Origin: Acanthopleuribacter pedis
Lineage (GTDB): Bacteria; Acidobacteriota; Holophagae; Acanthopleuribacterales; Acanthopleuribacteraceae
Direction: 5' to 3'
Length of the DNA: 64,000 nt
Assembly: GCF_017377855.1 (NCBI RefSeq)
Contig: NZ_JAFREP010000032.1
Coordinates: 1-64,000 of the forward strand
Positions 50,198 through 59,800 of the stretch are shown piece after piece; within the stretch, counting starts at the first letter, position 1; each line of letters begins with the position of its first letter. A program made the position numbers and the translations under genes. The notes beneath the pieces were generated by a model that made no database searches, had not been told where the DNA came from, and was given only the letters and a program-made list of their open reading frames with translations.

Positions 50198-51853
50198 CTA
50201 ACGGGTAACACGCCCGTTAATGACGATTTTGGTCAACGGTCGCCCGCTAAAACGCGGCTTCAGCGAGGCGGTGAGTCGCTGGTACACCAGCAAACTCCAC
50301 TCACTATGGGACATTTTCGGATCAAACACCATTTGGTTGAGGTCTTCTTCCAAAATGTCGGTAATCTCGCCCACCGCCGGCTCCGCCACCCCGTGGCCCT
50401 GTACTTCAAAACGGGCGACACCGGCATCCGAGATGCTGCCGTTCACCAACAGCAAACCGCTGTACATCATGTCTTTGCGATCTTTGAGCACCTTTCGCGA
50501 CAGCGCCCACTCCTGGTTGCCGTCAATGGGCAACAAACGGCAATCGTACTGACCCATCACCCGTACCGTCCCGTTTTGAATGACCACCTCGTTGCCGTCT
50601 TCAATCAACAACACCTCACCTTCCGGCAGCATGTCGCGCAGCCAGTGATGGTGGTTGAGCAATTGGTGGTATTCGCCGTGAATCGGCGCCGCATTTTTGG
50701 GCTGGGTCAACATCAACATATAGGCCAAATCCTCGCGAAAGGCGTGGCCCGAGGTGTGGATGTGGTGGTCGCGCGGGGTATGCACCACCACGCCTTTGCG
50801 CTCAAGGTCGGAAACCAACAGGGCCAAGGCCCGTTCGTTACCGGGAATGGCACGGGAAGAAAAAACCACGGTATCCGTGCTGCGCAGCGAAACGCCGAGG
50901 AACCCGCCGCTTGCGACGCGCATCAAAGCACTGCGTGCTTCGGCTTGGGAACCGGTGACCACGTAAAGCACTTCATCGTCGGGCAACCGTTGCGCCTGGT
51001 TGTTGGAGACGAAGCAATCGCGATCATTGAAGTAATCGAGTTCGCCGGCGATGCGGAAATGTTTGTTAAAGCTGTTGCCCAAAAAGGCGATGCGACGGCC
51101 GTGGGCCTCGGCCAATGCGGCCAAATGGCGCACGCGCGGCATGTGCGAGGAAAAGGTGGTCAGGAACACGCGACCGGGCGCCTTGGTCATCAACGCGGCG
51201 AGGCCGGGCATTATCTCGGCTTCGCCCGCGCAAAATCCCTGCTTGGTGGCATTGGTGGAATCCATGATCAGCAGATCAACGCCCGCTTGACCCAATTCCC
51301 GCAAACGCTGGGATTGAAAGGGGTAATCATCTTTCGGCAGCGGATCGACCTTAAAATCACCGCTGTGGATCAGGGTCCCACCCGGGCCGCGCACAAACAA
51401 GGCGCAGGCTTGCATGATGCTGTGGGTCACCCCGATAAACTCAACCTCAAGGTCGCCGTGGCGCACCGGTTCGTTGAGGGCCACCTCGCGCAAATTAGAC
51501 GCCAACTCGGGTCCGGGCAAGGCGTGGCGAATGAGCCCAAGGGTATAGGGCATGGCGTACACGGGCAATTGCCGGTAGCCGAGCAAAAACGACAAACCAC
51601 CGATGTGGTCCTCGTGGCCGTGGGTAATGAAAACCGCGCTGAGCTCGGGGAACTGCTCAAAAATCAGTTCGGGATCGTGAACGTAATAGTCCACCCCCGG
51701 TTGGCGACGGTCGGGCGGAAACATCAACCCGAAATCCACCAAAATGGTGGTGGTTTCACTTTGGAGAATGGTGGCGTTGGCGCCGAATTCGCCGACACCG
51801 CCGAGCGGAATCACGCGCAAAGCGGCTGACTCGGGTTCAGGATCAGGGCTCAT
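50198..51853 (-). CDS. rnj: Ribonuclease J
   Basis: A 551-residue metallo-beta-lactamase/beta-CASP nuclease with 5'-3' exo- and endonucleolytic activity on mRNA and rRNA precursors. The zinc motif HGHEDHIGG (about residues 77-85) is complete. Beta-CASP motifs follow, including THSGD-like LIHSGDFKVDP and DSTNAT. The C-terminal domain (450-551) is present, so length is normal. The start overlaps the end of rsmA by 11 bp, indicating co-expression. Presence of RNase J fits Acidobacteriota and other groups that lack an E. coli type degradosome; this is inference. Confidence 0.95.
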   Translation of the reverse strand: MSPDPEPESAALRVIPLGGVGEFGANATILQSETTTILVDFGLMFPPDRRQPGVDYYVHDPELIFEQFPELSAVFITHGHEDHIGGLSFLLGYRQLPVYAMPYTLGLIRHALPGPELASNLREVALNEPVRHGDLEVEFIGVTHSIMQACALFVRGPGGTLIHSGDFKVDPLPKDDYPFQSQRLRELGQAGVDLLIMDSTNATKQGFCAGEAEIMPGLAALMTKAPGRVFLTTFSSHMPRVRHLAALAEAHGRRIAFLGNSFNKHFRIAGELDYFNDRDCFVSNNQAQRLPDDEVLYVVTGSQAEARSALMRVASGGFLGVSLRSTDTVVFSSRAIPGNERALALLVSDLERKGVVVHTPRDHHIHTSGHAFREDLAYMLMLTQPKNAAPIHGEYHQLLNHHHWLRDMLPEGEVLLIEDGNEVVIQNGTVRVMGQYDCRLLPIDGNQEWALSRKVLKDRKDMMYSGLLLVNGSISDAGVARFEVQGHGVAEPAVGEITDILEEDLNQMVFDPKMSHSEWSLLVYQRLTASLKPRFSGRPLTKIVINGRVTR

Positions 51854-52760
51854 AGCTTTCCTTTATGTGGCGAAACCAAACCGCGTAATCCATCGGCGTT
51901 AGGTTCTCCGGGCGCAATTTGGGATCAAAACCAAGGGACAGATAGGATTCTAACAGAGAAGCGGCCCCGTTCAAGGGCGCGTCGGAGGTGTCGGGGCGCA
52001 CAGAAGGTCCATCCGTCTTCCCACGGGGCAACAACCGCCCGATCCGGTCTGCCAAATCGCCGCTCTTGCGCAACAGGCCGCTCACCATTTTGCGGCGCCG
52101 CTCGAACAAAAAGCGCAGCAGCAGGGTGAGCCCTTCCAAATCCGCCACACCCAGCCGCGGTTCGGCCAAGCGCCGCAAGCGAATCACCTGGCTTTGCACC
52201 TTGGGCGGCGGACGAAAAGCACCGGGCGGCACATTAAAATGAGCATCGCAGGCGTACAGCAGTTGGGTGGTCACGGAAATCGGTCCGTAATCGCGGGTGC
52301 CGGATTTGGCGCGAATCCGTTCGGCCACTTCCTTTTGATACATAAACACCATCAGCGGAATCTGTTGGTAGTGGAACAAAAGGCGGGCGGTGATCGGCAC
52401 GCTCACGTTGTAGGGCAGGTTGGAAAAAACCTTGGTGGAACGGTCTTGCAACAAGGCGCCGACATCGGTTTGAAGAAAATCCTCATGGCGAATGGCGACG
52501 GGATGGGGGAAGTCCTGTTCTTGCAGATAGGTCACCATATCGGCGTCTGTTTCCACCACGGTAAGCGGAAAACCCCGTTGCGAAAAAGGCATGGTGAGGG
52601 TGGCGGGCCCAGGGCCGATTTCAACAAAGGCATCGGCCGCATCGGCCTCGAGTAGGTCGAGAATCTTGCGGATCAGGTTGGCGTCGGTGAGAAAGTGCTG
52701 GCCAAACCGTTTTTTGGCGTGGGGCCGGGCGGCGGCACCACGTGAAGAAGGACGCGACAT
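51843..52760 (-). CDS. rsmA: 16S rRNA (adenine1518-N6/adenine1519-N6)-dimethyltransferase
   Basis: A 305-residue methyltransferase that dimethylates two adjacent adenines in helix 45 of 16S rRNA late in 30S assembly. The N-terminal KKRFGQHFL is the family start; motif I is EIGPGPATLT and motif IV is NLPYNVS. A start at 52760 is chosen: GGTGAGG lies 5 bases upstream and the frame to 52826 adds a non-conserved stretch. It is the first gene of an rsmA-rnj operon with an 11-bp overlap. The C-terminal ~40 residues after the usual helical domain are an extension. Confidence 0.94.
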   Translation of the reverse strand: MSRPSSRGAAARPHAKKRFGQHFLTDANLIRKILDLLEADAADAFVEIGPGPATLTMPFSQRGFPLTVVETDADMVTYLQEQDFPHPVAIRHEDFLQTDVGALLQDRSTKVFSNLPYNVSVPITARLLFHYQQIPLMVFMYQKEVAERIRAKSGTRDYGPISVTTQLLYACDAHFNVPPGAFRPPPKVQSQVIRLRRLAEPRLGVADLEGLTLLLRFLFERRRKMVSGLLRKSGDLADRIGRLLPRGKTDGPSVRPDTSDAPLNGAASLLESYLSLGFDPKLRPENLTPMDYAVWFRHIKESYEP

Positions 52761-53209
52761 AAAAACCTCACCAACGCGGGGACGTTCACCACATCTATGC
52801 ATGGGCCGCGGGCCGGCTTGAGCCAAATTCCCACGACTTCACCGCACTCTAGCACGATTCGTTTTTCGATGACCACCGCGGTTTTTGAGGCCGCGGCCAC
52901 CACTGAATCATGCCATGAACCTCCGTCACGCGCCGGCGTTTCCCCGTCATGGGAGCGCGGCGACCGAAGGCAAAATGTCGAGACGGCAACAGTCCCGCGC
53001 CCGCCGCGAGGAAGGCCCCCTCACGGCGTCTTTTGTTATTAAGAAAACGCTGTATCTTAAGTTGACCGTACCTGATATTAATGGCTACAATCAACGAACA
53101 AAAAGTGGATAACTCACGGCTCGATTAAAAGCCCAATCATTTTGGCTATGAACAGGGTGAATGGCAGCTTGGCTTTTAGGGCAAGGTTTAACTCAAAAGG
53201 ACCACCGTT
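52761..53209. other. Intergenic region between divergent rsmA and kinase genes
   Basis: Non-coding. It holds a good sigma-70 promoter (53062-53091) facing the kinase. The part 52890-53030 is GC-rich with small Arg-rich open frames and no ribosome-binding sites. Confidence 0.45.
53062..53091 (+). promoter_or_regulatory. Sigma-70 promoter of the Ser/Thr kinase gene
   Basis: -35 TTGACC (53062-53067) and -10 TACAAT (53086-53091), 18-bp spacer, about 118 bp upstream of the start codon. Confidence 0.7.
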
Positions 53210-55999
53210 TTGGCTCATCAGGAATCAGAAGATCAGACAGAATCAAGCCCGGTCAAATCACGCGATTTGGTTGCCGAACTCTTTGCGCAAATTTTAACCA
53301 CCGAAAACGGAAGCATAACCAGCCCGGAAACCCTTAATTCAGCGCAACAGGAAACATGGCACACCTTGGTCGAAAGCCTCCGAGCATCAACCGTACAAAC
53401 CATTGACTCCCAACTGCTGGAGCTGCTTTGTTCCTGGTTGTTATCGGAAACGCGTCAATCACCGCAATCCCGTATCGGTCGCTGGGAAATTTTGGCCCCC
53501 ATCGGCAAGGGCGGCATGGGCGAGGTCTACCGATGCTTCCAAATCACTCCTTTCTTTCGCGAGGGCGCCGTCAAAATATTGCCAATGGGCCAAAAGCACC
53601 CCGATGAAAACATCCAGCAGTTTCAATGGGAAGTCCAGGCACTCGCCCATCTCGATCATCCCAACATTGTCCCCATTTATGATGCTGGGACGGCGGAAGA
53701 CGGAACCCCTTTTTACGTCATGCCTTATTTGAATGGGCGGTCGATTCTTGCCTATTGCGATAAGGCTGGGTTACCCGTCAACGCGCGCTTGAATTTGTTC
53801 CGACAGTTGTGCCGCGGCGTCGCTTATGCGCACCGAAAAGCATTGGTGCACCAGGATCTCAAACCCAGCAATGTCATGGTCATTGAAGAAGACGGCGAGC
53901 CAAGGGTCAAAATTATCGACTTCGGTATCGCCACCTCACTGAGCAGTTTGGCACCCTGGGAGCTCGAAGAACAAGCGCGGCGGCCGTCGCGAGGGACGCC
54001 CAGTTATGCACCGCCGGCACAATGGCGGAATATCCGCGATACACGCCATGATATTTATGCAGCGGGAACCATACTATTTGAGCTTACCAGTGGCTTAACG
54101 CCAAAGCAGCGCCACACGCCGGAATTTCCACTAGACGCAACAACGGATAGCAAACCGCTTTTATCTTCTTTCCCAATGAACTACATACCTTCGAAAGAAA
54201 GTGCGGCACATCGCGCAACGACACCAAAGAAATTGGCCCGTTTTCTATTAGGCGATATAGATCGTATTATTTGCCACACCGCCCTCCCCCTCGAAGCAGG
54301 CGGCTATGCAACGATAAAGGAATGCGAAGAGGATATTTCCCGCCTGCTGGAGAAACGCCCCATTTCACGGGGTCCGCGCGGTTTTTTTTATATCATTCAA
54401 GCCTTTTTCAGACGGCATCAACAGGCTTCGATGGTGTGCTTTGCCATACTGCTATTGCTCGGTTTTCTCGGCTTCGGTTGGCTTCACACCGAGAAACGGA
54501 GAAAACAATCGGTAACGGACTTCCACCAGGCAAAAAACCAAACGGCAGCAACACAACACCAACTGGAGAACCTGGTTTTTCTCATCGAAGAACTCCTCAG
54601 CGGCGCGCACCCGGAAACCTTGGGCGCCTACCCCCAGCTTCCCAACATGCTCGAACAGGCGGCAACCTCATTGGACGCCACACCGCCGCCGCCCATCTTG
54701 GAAGCCGGCATCCGCATCAAACTCGGGCGCGCGTTTCACGGCCTGGGCCGCTACGAGCGCGCGCTAGCTCAATTCACATCAGCCCACCAGCTACGCAAAA
54801 CCCTGCTCGGCCCCGCCGATCCAAGCACGCTGGCCGCCGCATTTGACAAAGCACTGGCGCTTTTGGGTTTGGGAGAAACCAAAAAGGCGCGGGTTTGGCT
54901 GGAGGGCTGTCGGCAACAAGCGCAAAAACTCCCGCGCAACCATCCCATTCGCCTGCGCTTGGATCTCGCCATGGTGGACACCCTTCAAACCCTCGGCCAA
55001 TACACCCCGGCAAAAACCTTAGCCGAATCGGCGCTGGCGGTACTCGCCGACACCCCTACCCACCAGGCGCCCTACCCATCCCTCCAAGCCCACGCCACCT
55101 TTAAACACGCGGTCGCGGTTTTACCCCTCGGCGATTATCAAAACGCCGAAACCGCGTTCCGCGAGGTGGTCGATTGGCGCAGCAACAACCTCGGCATCAA
55201 ACATCCTGATACCTTAGAGGCCGCTTACCGCCTGGGCGAAACACTGCTGTACCGAGCAAAATACAAAGAGGCCTTAAGTGTATTAGAAACAACCCAAGCT
55301 ATGCTGACCGGCGTTTTGGGAGAAAACCATCTTAGGGTTCGCACAATCACCACGCTGATTGCCGAAACTTATCGCCGAACCCATCGCTTTGAGGAAGCAG
55401 AAAAACTACTTCGCCAAGTCATCCAGGGCCATGGTCAGGATCGAAACCCCTACGGCCTCTATACCATTCTTGCCAAAAATAATTTGATCGCCGTTCTTGC
55501 CGCCCAAGCAAAAACCAAAGAAGCGGTCACCATAGCCCTTGAAAACAAAACGGCTTTTGAAATCGGGGGCTGGACCGAGCACCCGGGTTATCAAACGATT
55601 CTCAACAACACCGCGGATATGATGATCCAAAGCGGTCGCCCGCGCGAGGCAATTCCTCTGCTTGAAACAGCGCTAGAAAAACGCCTGGCGACCTTCGGCG
55701 CCAAGCACAACAAAACGCTTATCGTTCGCTGCACCCTCGCCGAGGCGTTGCAACAATCGGACGAACTCGCCGCCGCGCTGGTGCTGTTCCGAGACATTTA
55801 TAAAGTTTCGCAGAGCTTACCCGGTAACGAGGTTAACACCGCTCTGTTTGGGGCGTATTTAGGGAATGCATTAACCGATGCGGGAAACTACGACGAGGCT
55901 GAAAAAGTCCTGAAAAAAAGCGCCTCTACCATGAGAGACCGTCTGGGTCGTCCTGGTCAGGCGGAGGTTTTTCTAAAGCGGCTAGAAACCCTGCGCTAA
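53210..55999 (+). CDS. Ser/Thr protein kinase with TPR domain, non-RD type
   Basis: A 929-residue membrane kinase. A soluble N-terminal region (1-90) precedes the kinase domain (about 88-390): GKGGMGEVYR, AVKIL, catalytic loop HQDLKPSN (Asp216 kept but Arg of HRD is Gln), DFG, and GTPSYAPPAQ in place of the usual APE. A transmembrane helix follows (about 402-425). The C-terminal half is TPR/NB-ARC-type repeats facing the outside (FHGLGRYERALAQFTSAHQL, YKEALSVLETTQAML). Non-RD kinases usually are not activated by loop phosphorylation, so it may be regulated by its TPRs. A TTG start is used with AAAGGA upstream. No obvious partner gene. Confidence 0.86.
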   Translation: MAHQESEDQTESSPVKSRDLVAELFAQILTTENGSITSPETLNSAQQETWHTLVESLRASTVQTIDSQLLELLCSWLLSETRQSPQSRIGRWEILAPIGKGGMGEVYRCFQITPFFREGAVKILPMGQKHPDENIQQFQWEVQALAHLDHPNIVPIYDAGTAEDGTPFYVMPYLNGRSILAYCDKAGLPVNARLNLFRQLCRGVAYAHRKALVHQDLKPSNVMVIEEDGEPRVKIIDFGIATSLSSLAPWELEEQARRPSRGTPSYAPPAQWRNIRDTRHDIYAAGTILFELTSGLTPKQRHTPEFPLDATTDSKPLLSSFPMNYIPSKESAAHRATTPKKLARFLLGDIDRIICHTALPLEAGGYATIKECEEDISRLLEKRPISRGPRGFFYIIQAFFRRHQQASMVCFAILLLLGFLGFGWLHTEKRRKQSVTDFHQAKNQTAATQHQLENLVFLIEELLSGAHPETLGAYPQLPNMLEQAATSLDATPPPPILEAGIRIKLGRAFHGLGRYERALAQFTSAHQLRKTLLGPADPSTLAAAFDKALALLGLGETKKARVWLEGCRQQAQKLPRNHPIRLRLDLAMVDTLQTLGQYTPAKTLAESALAVLADTPTHQAPYPSLQAHATFKHAVAVLPLGDYQNAETAFREVVDWRSNNLGIKHPDTLEAAYRLGETLLYRAKYKEALSVLETTQAMLTGVLGENHLRVRTITTLIAETYRRTHRFEEAEKLLRQVIQGHGQDRNPYGLYTILAKNNLIAVLAAQAKTKEAVTIALENKTAFEIGGWTEHPGYQTILNNTADMMIQSGRPREAIPLLETALEKRLATFGAKHNKTLIVRCTLAEALQQSDELAAALVLFRDIYKVSQSLPGNEVNTALFGAYLGNALTDAGNYDEAEKVLKKSASTMRDRLGRPGQAEVFLKRLETLR

Positions 56000-56095
56000 A
56001 ACTAGTGTAAACAGGCTCTCATCCTAACACGGCAGATGCCATGCCGATTCCGGGAAGGTGTGCGTGTGCTTCCTAGGGCGTCCAACACAACATCC

Positions 56096-56132
56096 AAAAA
56101 GAAAAGGCGCCCACCCTTCGGCAAGCGCCCTC
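56096..56132 (-). terminator. Terminator after the small secreted-protein gene
   Basis: Minus-strand stem GGCGC/GCGCC (56106-56110 with 56125-56129) with a GAAG loop core, followed by TTTTCTTTTT. It lies 23 bp after the stop codon at 56155. Confidence 0.5.
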
Positions 56133-56154
56133 ATTCAAAGAAACCACGGGTTGT

Positions 56155-56871
56155 TTACTTGCCCGAACCGTCTGTCCCAGAGCTGCCACTTCCACCGGAA
56201 TTAGCAGGTGGCGGGTCGGTATCGGCCAAGGATTTAACATCAGAGGAGAATGGGGCGAAAAAGGGTACAGACCCAAAACTCCCTGCCACATAACCCTGCA
56301 TCAAAGGTCGCCACCCGTCGTCAGACCCCACAGGTTCCCCAAAGAGTAGGTTCTGCAAGGCGCAAAAAAAAGCATCATGATCAGCGGCCGTGGCGGGTTT
56401 TTCGTCTAGAAACCAGAGGGTTTCACGGTTGTAAGCGTAGACCGCCCAATTTCGGGGATTGTCGAATGGGAGAAGACCTTGTTTGCGAACCAAGATCTCA
56501 ACGGCGTCATGTCTCCTTCTGACGGCCACAAGCTGATCCGCGCCCGCCGTCACCAGTTGATGACCCGTAATAAAGTCACCACGGGAGGCCACCAAAACAG
56601 CGCCCATGCCGGCCATGGATTGGTATTCATGACCGTCAATTTCCAGGAGACCTTCAAAGAGATAAAGCGTTCCTACAGCGTCACCCATTTCGAATTCAAA
56701 AGCCCGCACGAGCGAGCCTTGCACGGTTAGTATCGGGCCGCTCGAAGCGATCCCGCGGCTCCCTGATGTCTTTGCCTGCCCAGGGCGACCGGGACCTGCT
56801 TGTACCAGGATCGGCCCAACCAAGAACAACAAGCAAAGGATGAGATAAAAGCATGTACAGTTCGTTTTCAT
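56155..56871 (-). CDS. Small exported protein of unknown function
   Basis: A 238-residue protein with a signal peptide (about 1-25, cleavage near VQAGP). The mature part starts Gly/Pro/Ser-rich, then a beta-rich region (GTLYLFEGLLEIDGHEYQSM, GDFITGHQLV) with the look of a cupin or double-psi fold, but no metal-binding His pair is clear. The C-terminal tail is Gly/Ser/Pro-rich (NSGGSGSSGTDGSGK). It is convergent with the kinase gene, 156 bp away, and monocistronic. No family recognised. Confidence 0.65.
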   Translation of the reverse strand: MKTNCTCFYLILCLLFLVGPILVQAGPGRPGQAKTSGSRGIASSGPILTVQGSLVRAFEFEMGDAVGTLYLFEGLLEIDGHEYQSMAGMGAVLVASRGDFITGHQLVTAGADQLVAVRRRHDAVEILVRKQGLLPFDNPRNWAVYAYNRETLWFLDEKPATAADHDAFFCALQNLLFGEPVGSDDGWRPLMQGYVAGSFGSVPFFAPFSSDVKSLADTDPPPANSGGSGSSGTDGSGK

Positions 56872-57660
56872 GTCGAACTCCTACATTAAGAAGAGTTGTT
56901 AATCTGGGGACAACCCGGCCGAATCCCTTCAAAGAAGAGACGTGCCCCCAGATTGGCCGGCGGTTCCGCCGGTCGCGAGTGACTCACTGTCTGTCTAACC
57001 GTCAATCCGGGGCTTTTTGCGAAAAAAAAATTCTCGAAGGCGTGATTTTGGCCGAAACCCAAGGGTCGGCGGCCTTCGTGGCCGATCAGTAGGGCAAGGA
57101 ACGCGGGCGGCGCACGCCGTCACCGCGCCGGCGAGCGCGCACCTGTTTTCCGGGCGTGAAAACCCGGGGCGCGCCAAGCGCGCGGGTACCCCTCGCCGCT
57201 CCTTGGAAAAATGCCCGTGCAACAAGCTTTTGCGTCCACCCTCGCGGAGAAGACATGGTAGACTTAGCGCGTTTTGGGCTGACACAAATACGCACGAATC
57301 GAGGATTCGAACTTTATGGTTGATCGCGAGGGAAAGCACTTGGCAACGGATTCGGCGGGAAGCCCCGCGTCCACGTCTTCCAACCCCTTCGCAAACCCAA
57401 CCAAGCAGGCTCGGAATCCCAACCCCGCTGGTTTTCGATCCGCTGCATTCCCGCGCCGCCGGTCGGCGAACGGGAGCGTCAGCACTTAATGCCGCACTAC
57501 GCCCACCGTCTCGGAGCGCACGCTCATGCGACACCCATCGTCGCACCCCGTCACGAGCACGCGCGTTCAACTCGGACCATGATGACCATGGCTCCATGGC
57601 CGCTCCGTCGCGGCGAGGCGTATCGGCACCTGTCTCACCAAATTGTTCCGGAGGGCAATT
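56872..57660. other. Long GC-rich leader region upstream of sucC
   Basis: Almost 790 bp without a supported gene. Long frames exist (57017-57664 plus; 56995-58170 minus) but they are Arg/Pro-rich, lack ribosome-binding sites and the minus frame overlaps the conserved sucC. Hairpin-prone sequence occurs at about 57143-57168 (ttttccgggcgtgaaaaccc). It may contain the sucC promoter and a regulatory leader. Confidence 0.45.
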
Positions 57661-58827
57661 TTGAAAGTACATGAGTTTCAAGCAAAGCAAGTACTGGCCC
57701 GCTTCGGGGTACCCGTTCCAAAAAGCGGTGTTACCGATTCTGTCGATGAAGCGGTAGAAATCGCCAAAGGCTTGGGCGGCTCCGTATGGGTCGTTAAAGC
57801 TCAGATTCACGCGGGCGGCCGCGGTAAAGGCGGCGGCGTCAAACTGGCCCGTTCCTTGGACGAAGTACGTCAGCACGCCAAGGCGATTCTCGGCATGACC
57901 CTGGTTACGCACCAAACAGGCCCTGAAGGCAAGCTGGTCAACCGCATCCTCGTCGAAGAAGGTCAGAACATCGACCAGGAATTGTACTTCGGCATCGTCA
58001 TCGACCGCGCCACCAGCAGCCCCGTCATCATGGCGTCTCGCGAAGGCGGCATGGAGATCGAAGAAGTCGCGGAAGAGAACCCCGACGCGATCCTGCGTGA
58101 AGTGATTGATATTGCCACCGGCATGAGCGCTTACCAAGCCCGTCGCCTCGCGTTCGGCCTCGGTCTGCAAGGGAAAACGGTCAACAAAGCGGTTAAATTA
58201 ATGATGGCCTGCTACAAAGCGTTCGAAGCAAGTGATGCGGCCATGCTCGAAATCAACCCGTTGATGATCAGCAAAGAAGGCGATGTTGTGGCCTTGGACT
58301 GCAAAATGGAGTTCGACGAAAACGCCATGTTCCGCCACAAAGATCTGGCCGAAATGCGCGACCTCACCGAGGAAGACGCCAAAGAAATCGAAGCCGCCAA
58401 GTTCGACCTGAACTACATCACCCTGTCCGGCACGGTCGGCTGCATGGTGAACGGCGCCGGTCTCGCCATGGCCACCATGGACATCATCAAACACGCGGGC
58501 GCCGAACCCGCCAACTTCCTGGACGTCGGCGGCGGCGCCACCCAGGAACGCGTTGAAGCGGCTTTTAAATTGATCCTCTCCGACGACAGCGTCAAAGCCG
58601 TTCTGATCAACATCTTCGGCGGCATCGTACGCTGCGACATGATCGCGCGCGGCGTCATCGAAGCGGCCAAAAATCTCGACCTGCAAGTCCCGGTTGTGGT
58701 GCGCCTCGAAGGCACCAACGCCGAGGAAGGCCTCAAGCTGTTGGAAGATTCCGGCTTGGGTCTGATTCCGGCCAAAGGTCTGGCGGCTGCCGCCACCAAA
58801 GTTGCCGAAGTAGCGAAGGGGGCGTAA
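57661..58827 (+). CDS. sucC: Succinyl-CoA synthetase beta subunit
   Basis: A 388-residue ATP-grasp subunit of the TCA-cycle enzyme that makes ATP or GTP from succinyl-CoA. The N-terminus MKVHEFQAKQVLARFGVPVP is diagnostic when a TTG start at 57661 is used; CGGAGGG lies 6 bases upstream. The ATP-grasp fold shows QIHAGGRGKGGGVK and EINPLM, and the CoA-binding/oligomer region GTVGCMVNGAGLAMATMD is intact. It is followed by sucD after 3 bp. The earlier ATG at 57643 adds six residues without a good site. Confidence 0.96.
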   Translation: MKVHEFQAKQVLARFGVPVPKSGVTDSVDEAVEIAKGLGGSVWVVKAQIHAGGRGKGGGVKLARSLDEVRQHAKAILGMTLVTHQTGPEGKLVNRILVEEGQNIDQELYFGIVIDRATSSPVIMASREGGMEIEEVAEENPDAILREVIDIATGMSAYQARRLAFGLGLQGKTVNKAVKLMMACYKAFEASDAAMLEINPLMISKEGDVVALDCKMEFDENAMFRHKDLAEMRDLTEEDAKEIEAAKFDLNYITLSGTVGCMVNGAGLAMATMDIIKHAGAEPANFLDVGGGATQERVEAAFKLILSDDSVKAVLINIFGGIVRCDMIARGVIEAAKNLDLQVPVVVRLEGTNAEEGLKLLEDSGLGLIPAKGLAAAATKVAEVAKGA

Positions 58828-58830
58828 TCC

Positions 58831-59709
58831 ATGAGTATTCTCGTCAACAAAGACTCCAAAATTCTCGTCCAAGGGATTACCGGTAGCCAAGGTACCTTCC
58901 ACGCACAACAATGCCTCGCCTACGGCACGCAAGTTGTCGCGGGTGTCACGCCCGGTAAAGGCGGCCAAACCGCCGTCGACGGCCAAGTCCCCGTTTTCAA
59001 CACGGTCTCCGAAGCGGTTGCCAAAACCGGCGCCAACGTCTCCCTGATCTTCGTACCACCACCCTTTGCCGCCGACGCCATCATGGAAGCGGCGGATTCC
59101 GACGTTCCCCTGATCATCTGCATCACGGAAGGCATCCCCACCATCGACATGGTGCGTGCCTATGACTACGTCCAACGCAAAGGCGTCCGTCTGATCGGCC
59201 CCAACTGCCCCGGCGTCATCACCCCCGGCGAATGCAAAATCGGCATCATGCCCGGCCACATTCACAAGCCTGGCCGCGTCGGCGTCGTATCTCGCTCCGG
59301 CACCTTGACCTATGAGGCTGTCGGCCAGTTGACCGCGCTCGGCATCGGCCAGTCCACCTGTGTCGGCATCGGCGGTGACCCCGTCATCGGCACCAACTTC
59401 ATCGACGCCCTGCAACTGTTCAACGACGACCCCGACACCGACGGTGTCATCATGATCGGTGAAATCGGCGGTACCGCCGAGGACAACGCCGCGCGCTGGG
59501 TTCAAGAGAACATGAAAAAGCCGGTTGTCGGCTTCATCGCCGGTCAAACCGCGCCCAAGGGCAAACGCATGGGCCACGCAGGCGCCATCATCGCCGGCGG
59601 TCAAGGTACCGCCGCCGAGAAGATGAAAATCATGGCCGAATGCGGCATCCACGTGGTCGAAAGCCCGGCCGACATGGGCGCCAAAATGAAAGAAGCCCTC
59701 GGCCTCTAA
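58831..59709 (+). CDS. sucD: Succinyl-CoA synthetase alpha subunit
   Basis: A 292-residue subunit that binds CoA and carries the phospho-histidine. The N-terminal CoA-binding part has ILVQGITGSQGTFH, the middle has GPNCPGVITPGECKIGIMPG, and the active-site segment GHAGAIIAGGQGTA provides the phosphorylated His. The ATG follows sucC by 3 bp with a GGGGG site, so the subunits are co-translated. Length is normal. Confidence 0.96.
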   Translation: MSILVNKDSKILVQGITGSQGTFHAQQCLAYGTQVVAGVTPGKGGQTAVDGQVPVFNTVSEAVAKTGANVSLIFVPPPFAADAIMEAADSDVPLIICITEGIPTIDMVRAYDYVQRKGVRLIGPNCPGVITPGECKIGIMPGHIHKPGRVGVVSRSGTLTYEAVGQLTALGIGQSTCVGIGGDPVIGTNFIDALQLFNDDPDTDGVIMIGEIGGTAEDNAARWVQENMKKPVVGFIAGQTAPKGKRMGHAGAIIAGGQGTAAEKMKIMAECGIHVVESPADMGAKMKEALGL

Positions 59710-59800
59710 CCGTTTATCCCATTTGGGAACCAACCGCCGGTGCCGCCCCCGCGTCACCGGCGGTTCATTCTTTTTATTCTGAAGAAACAGGAGCAATTCC

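Noticed and set aside
50093..51829. 578-residue frame antisense to rnj
   Set aside because: Complete overlap with ribonuclease J, which has all catalytic motifs.
57017..57664. 215-residue plus-strand open frame before sucC
   Set aside because: Arg/Pro/Ser-rich, no signal or domain, no ribosome-binding site; ends inside the sucC start region.
56995..58170. 391-residue open frame on the minus strand
   Set aside because: It overlaps the highly conserved start of sucC on the opposite strand, has no ribosome-binding site and an Arg/Gly/Ala-biased composition typical of antisense frames in GC-rich DNA.
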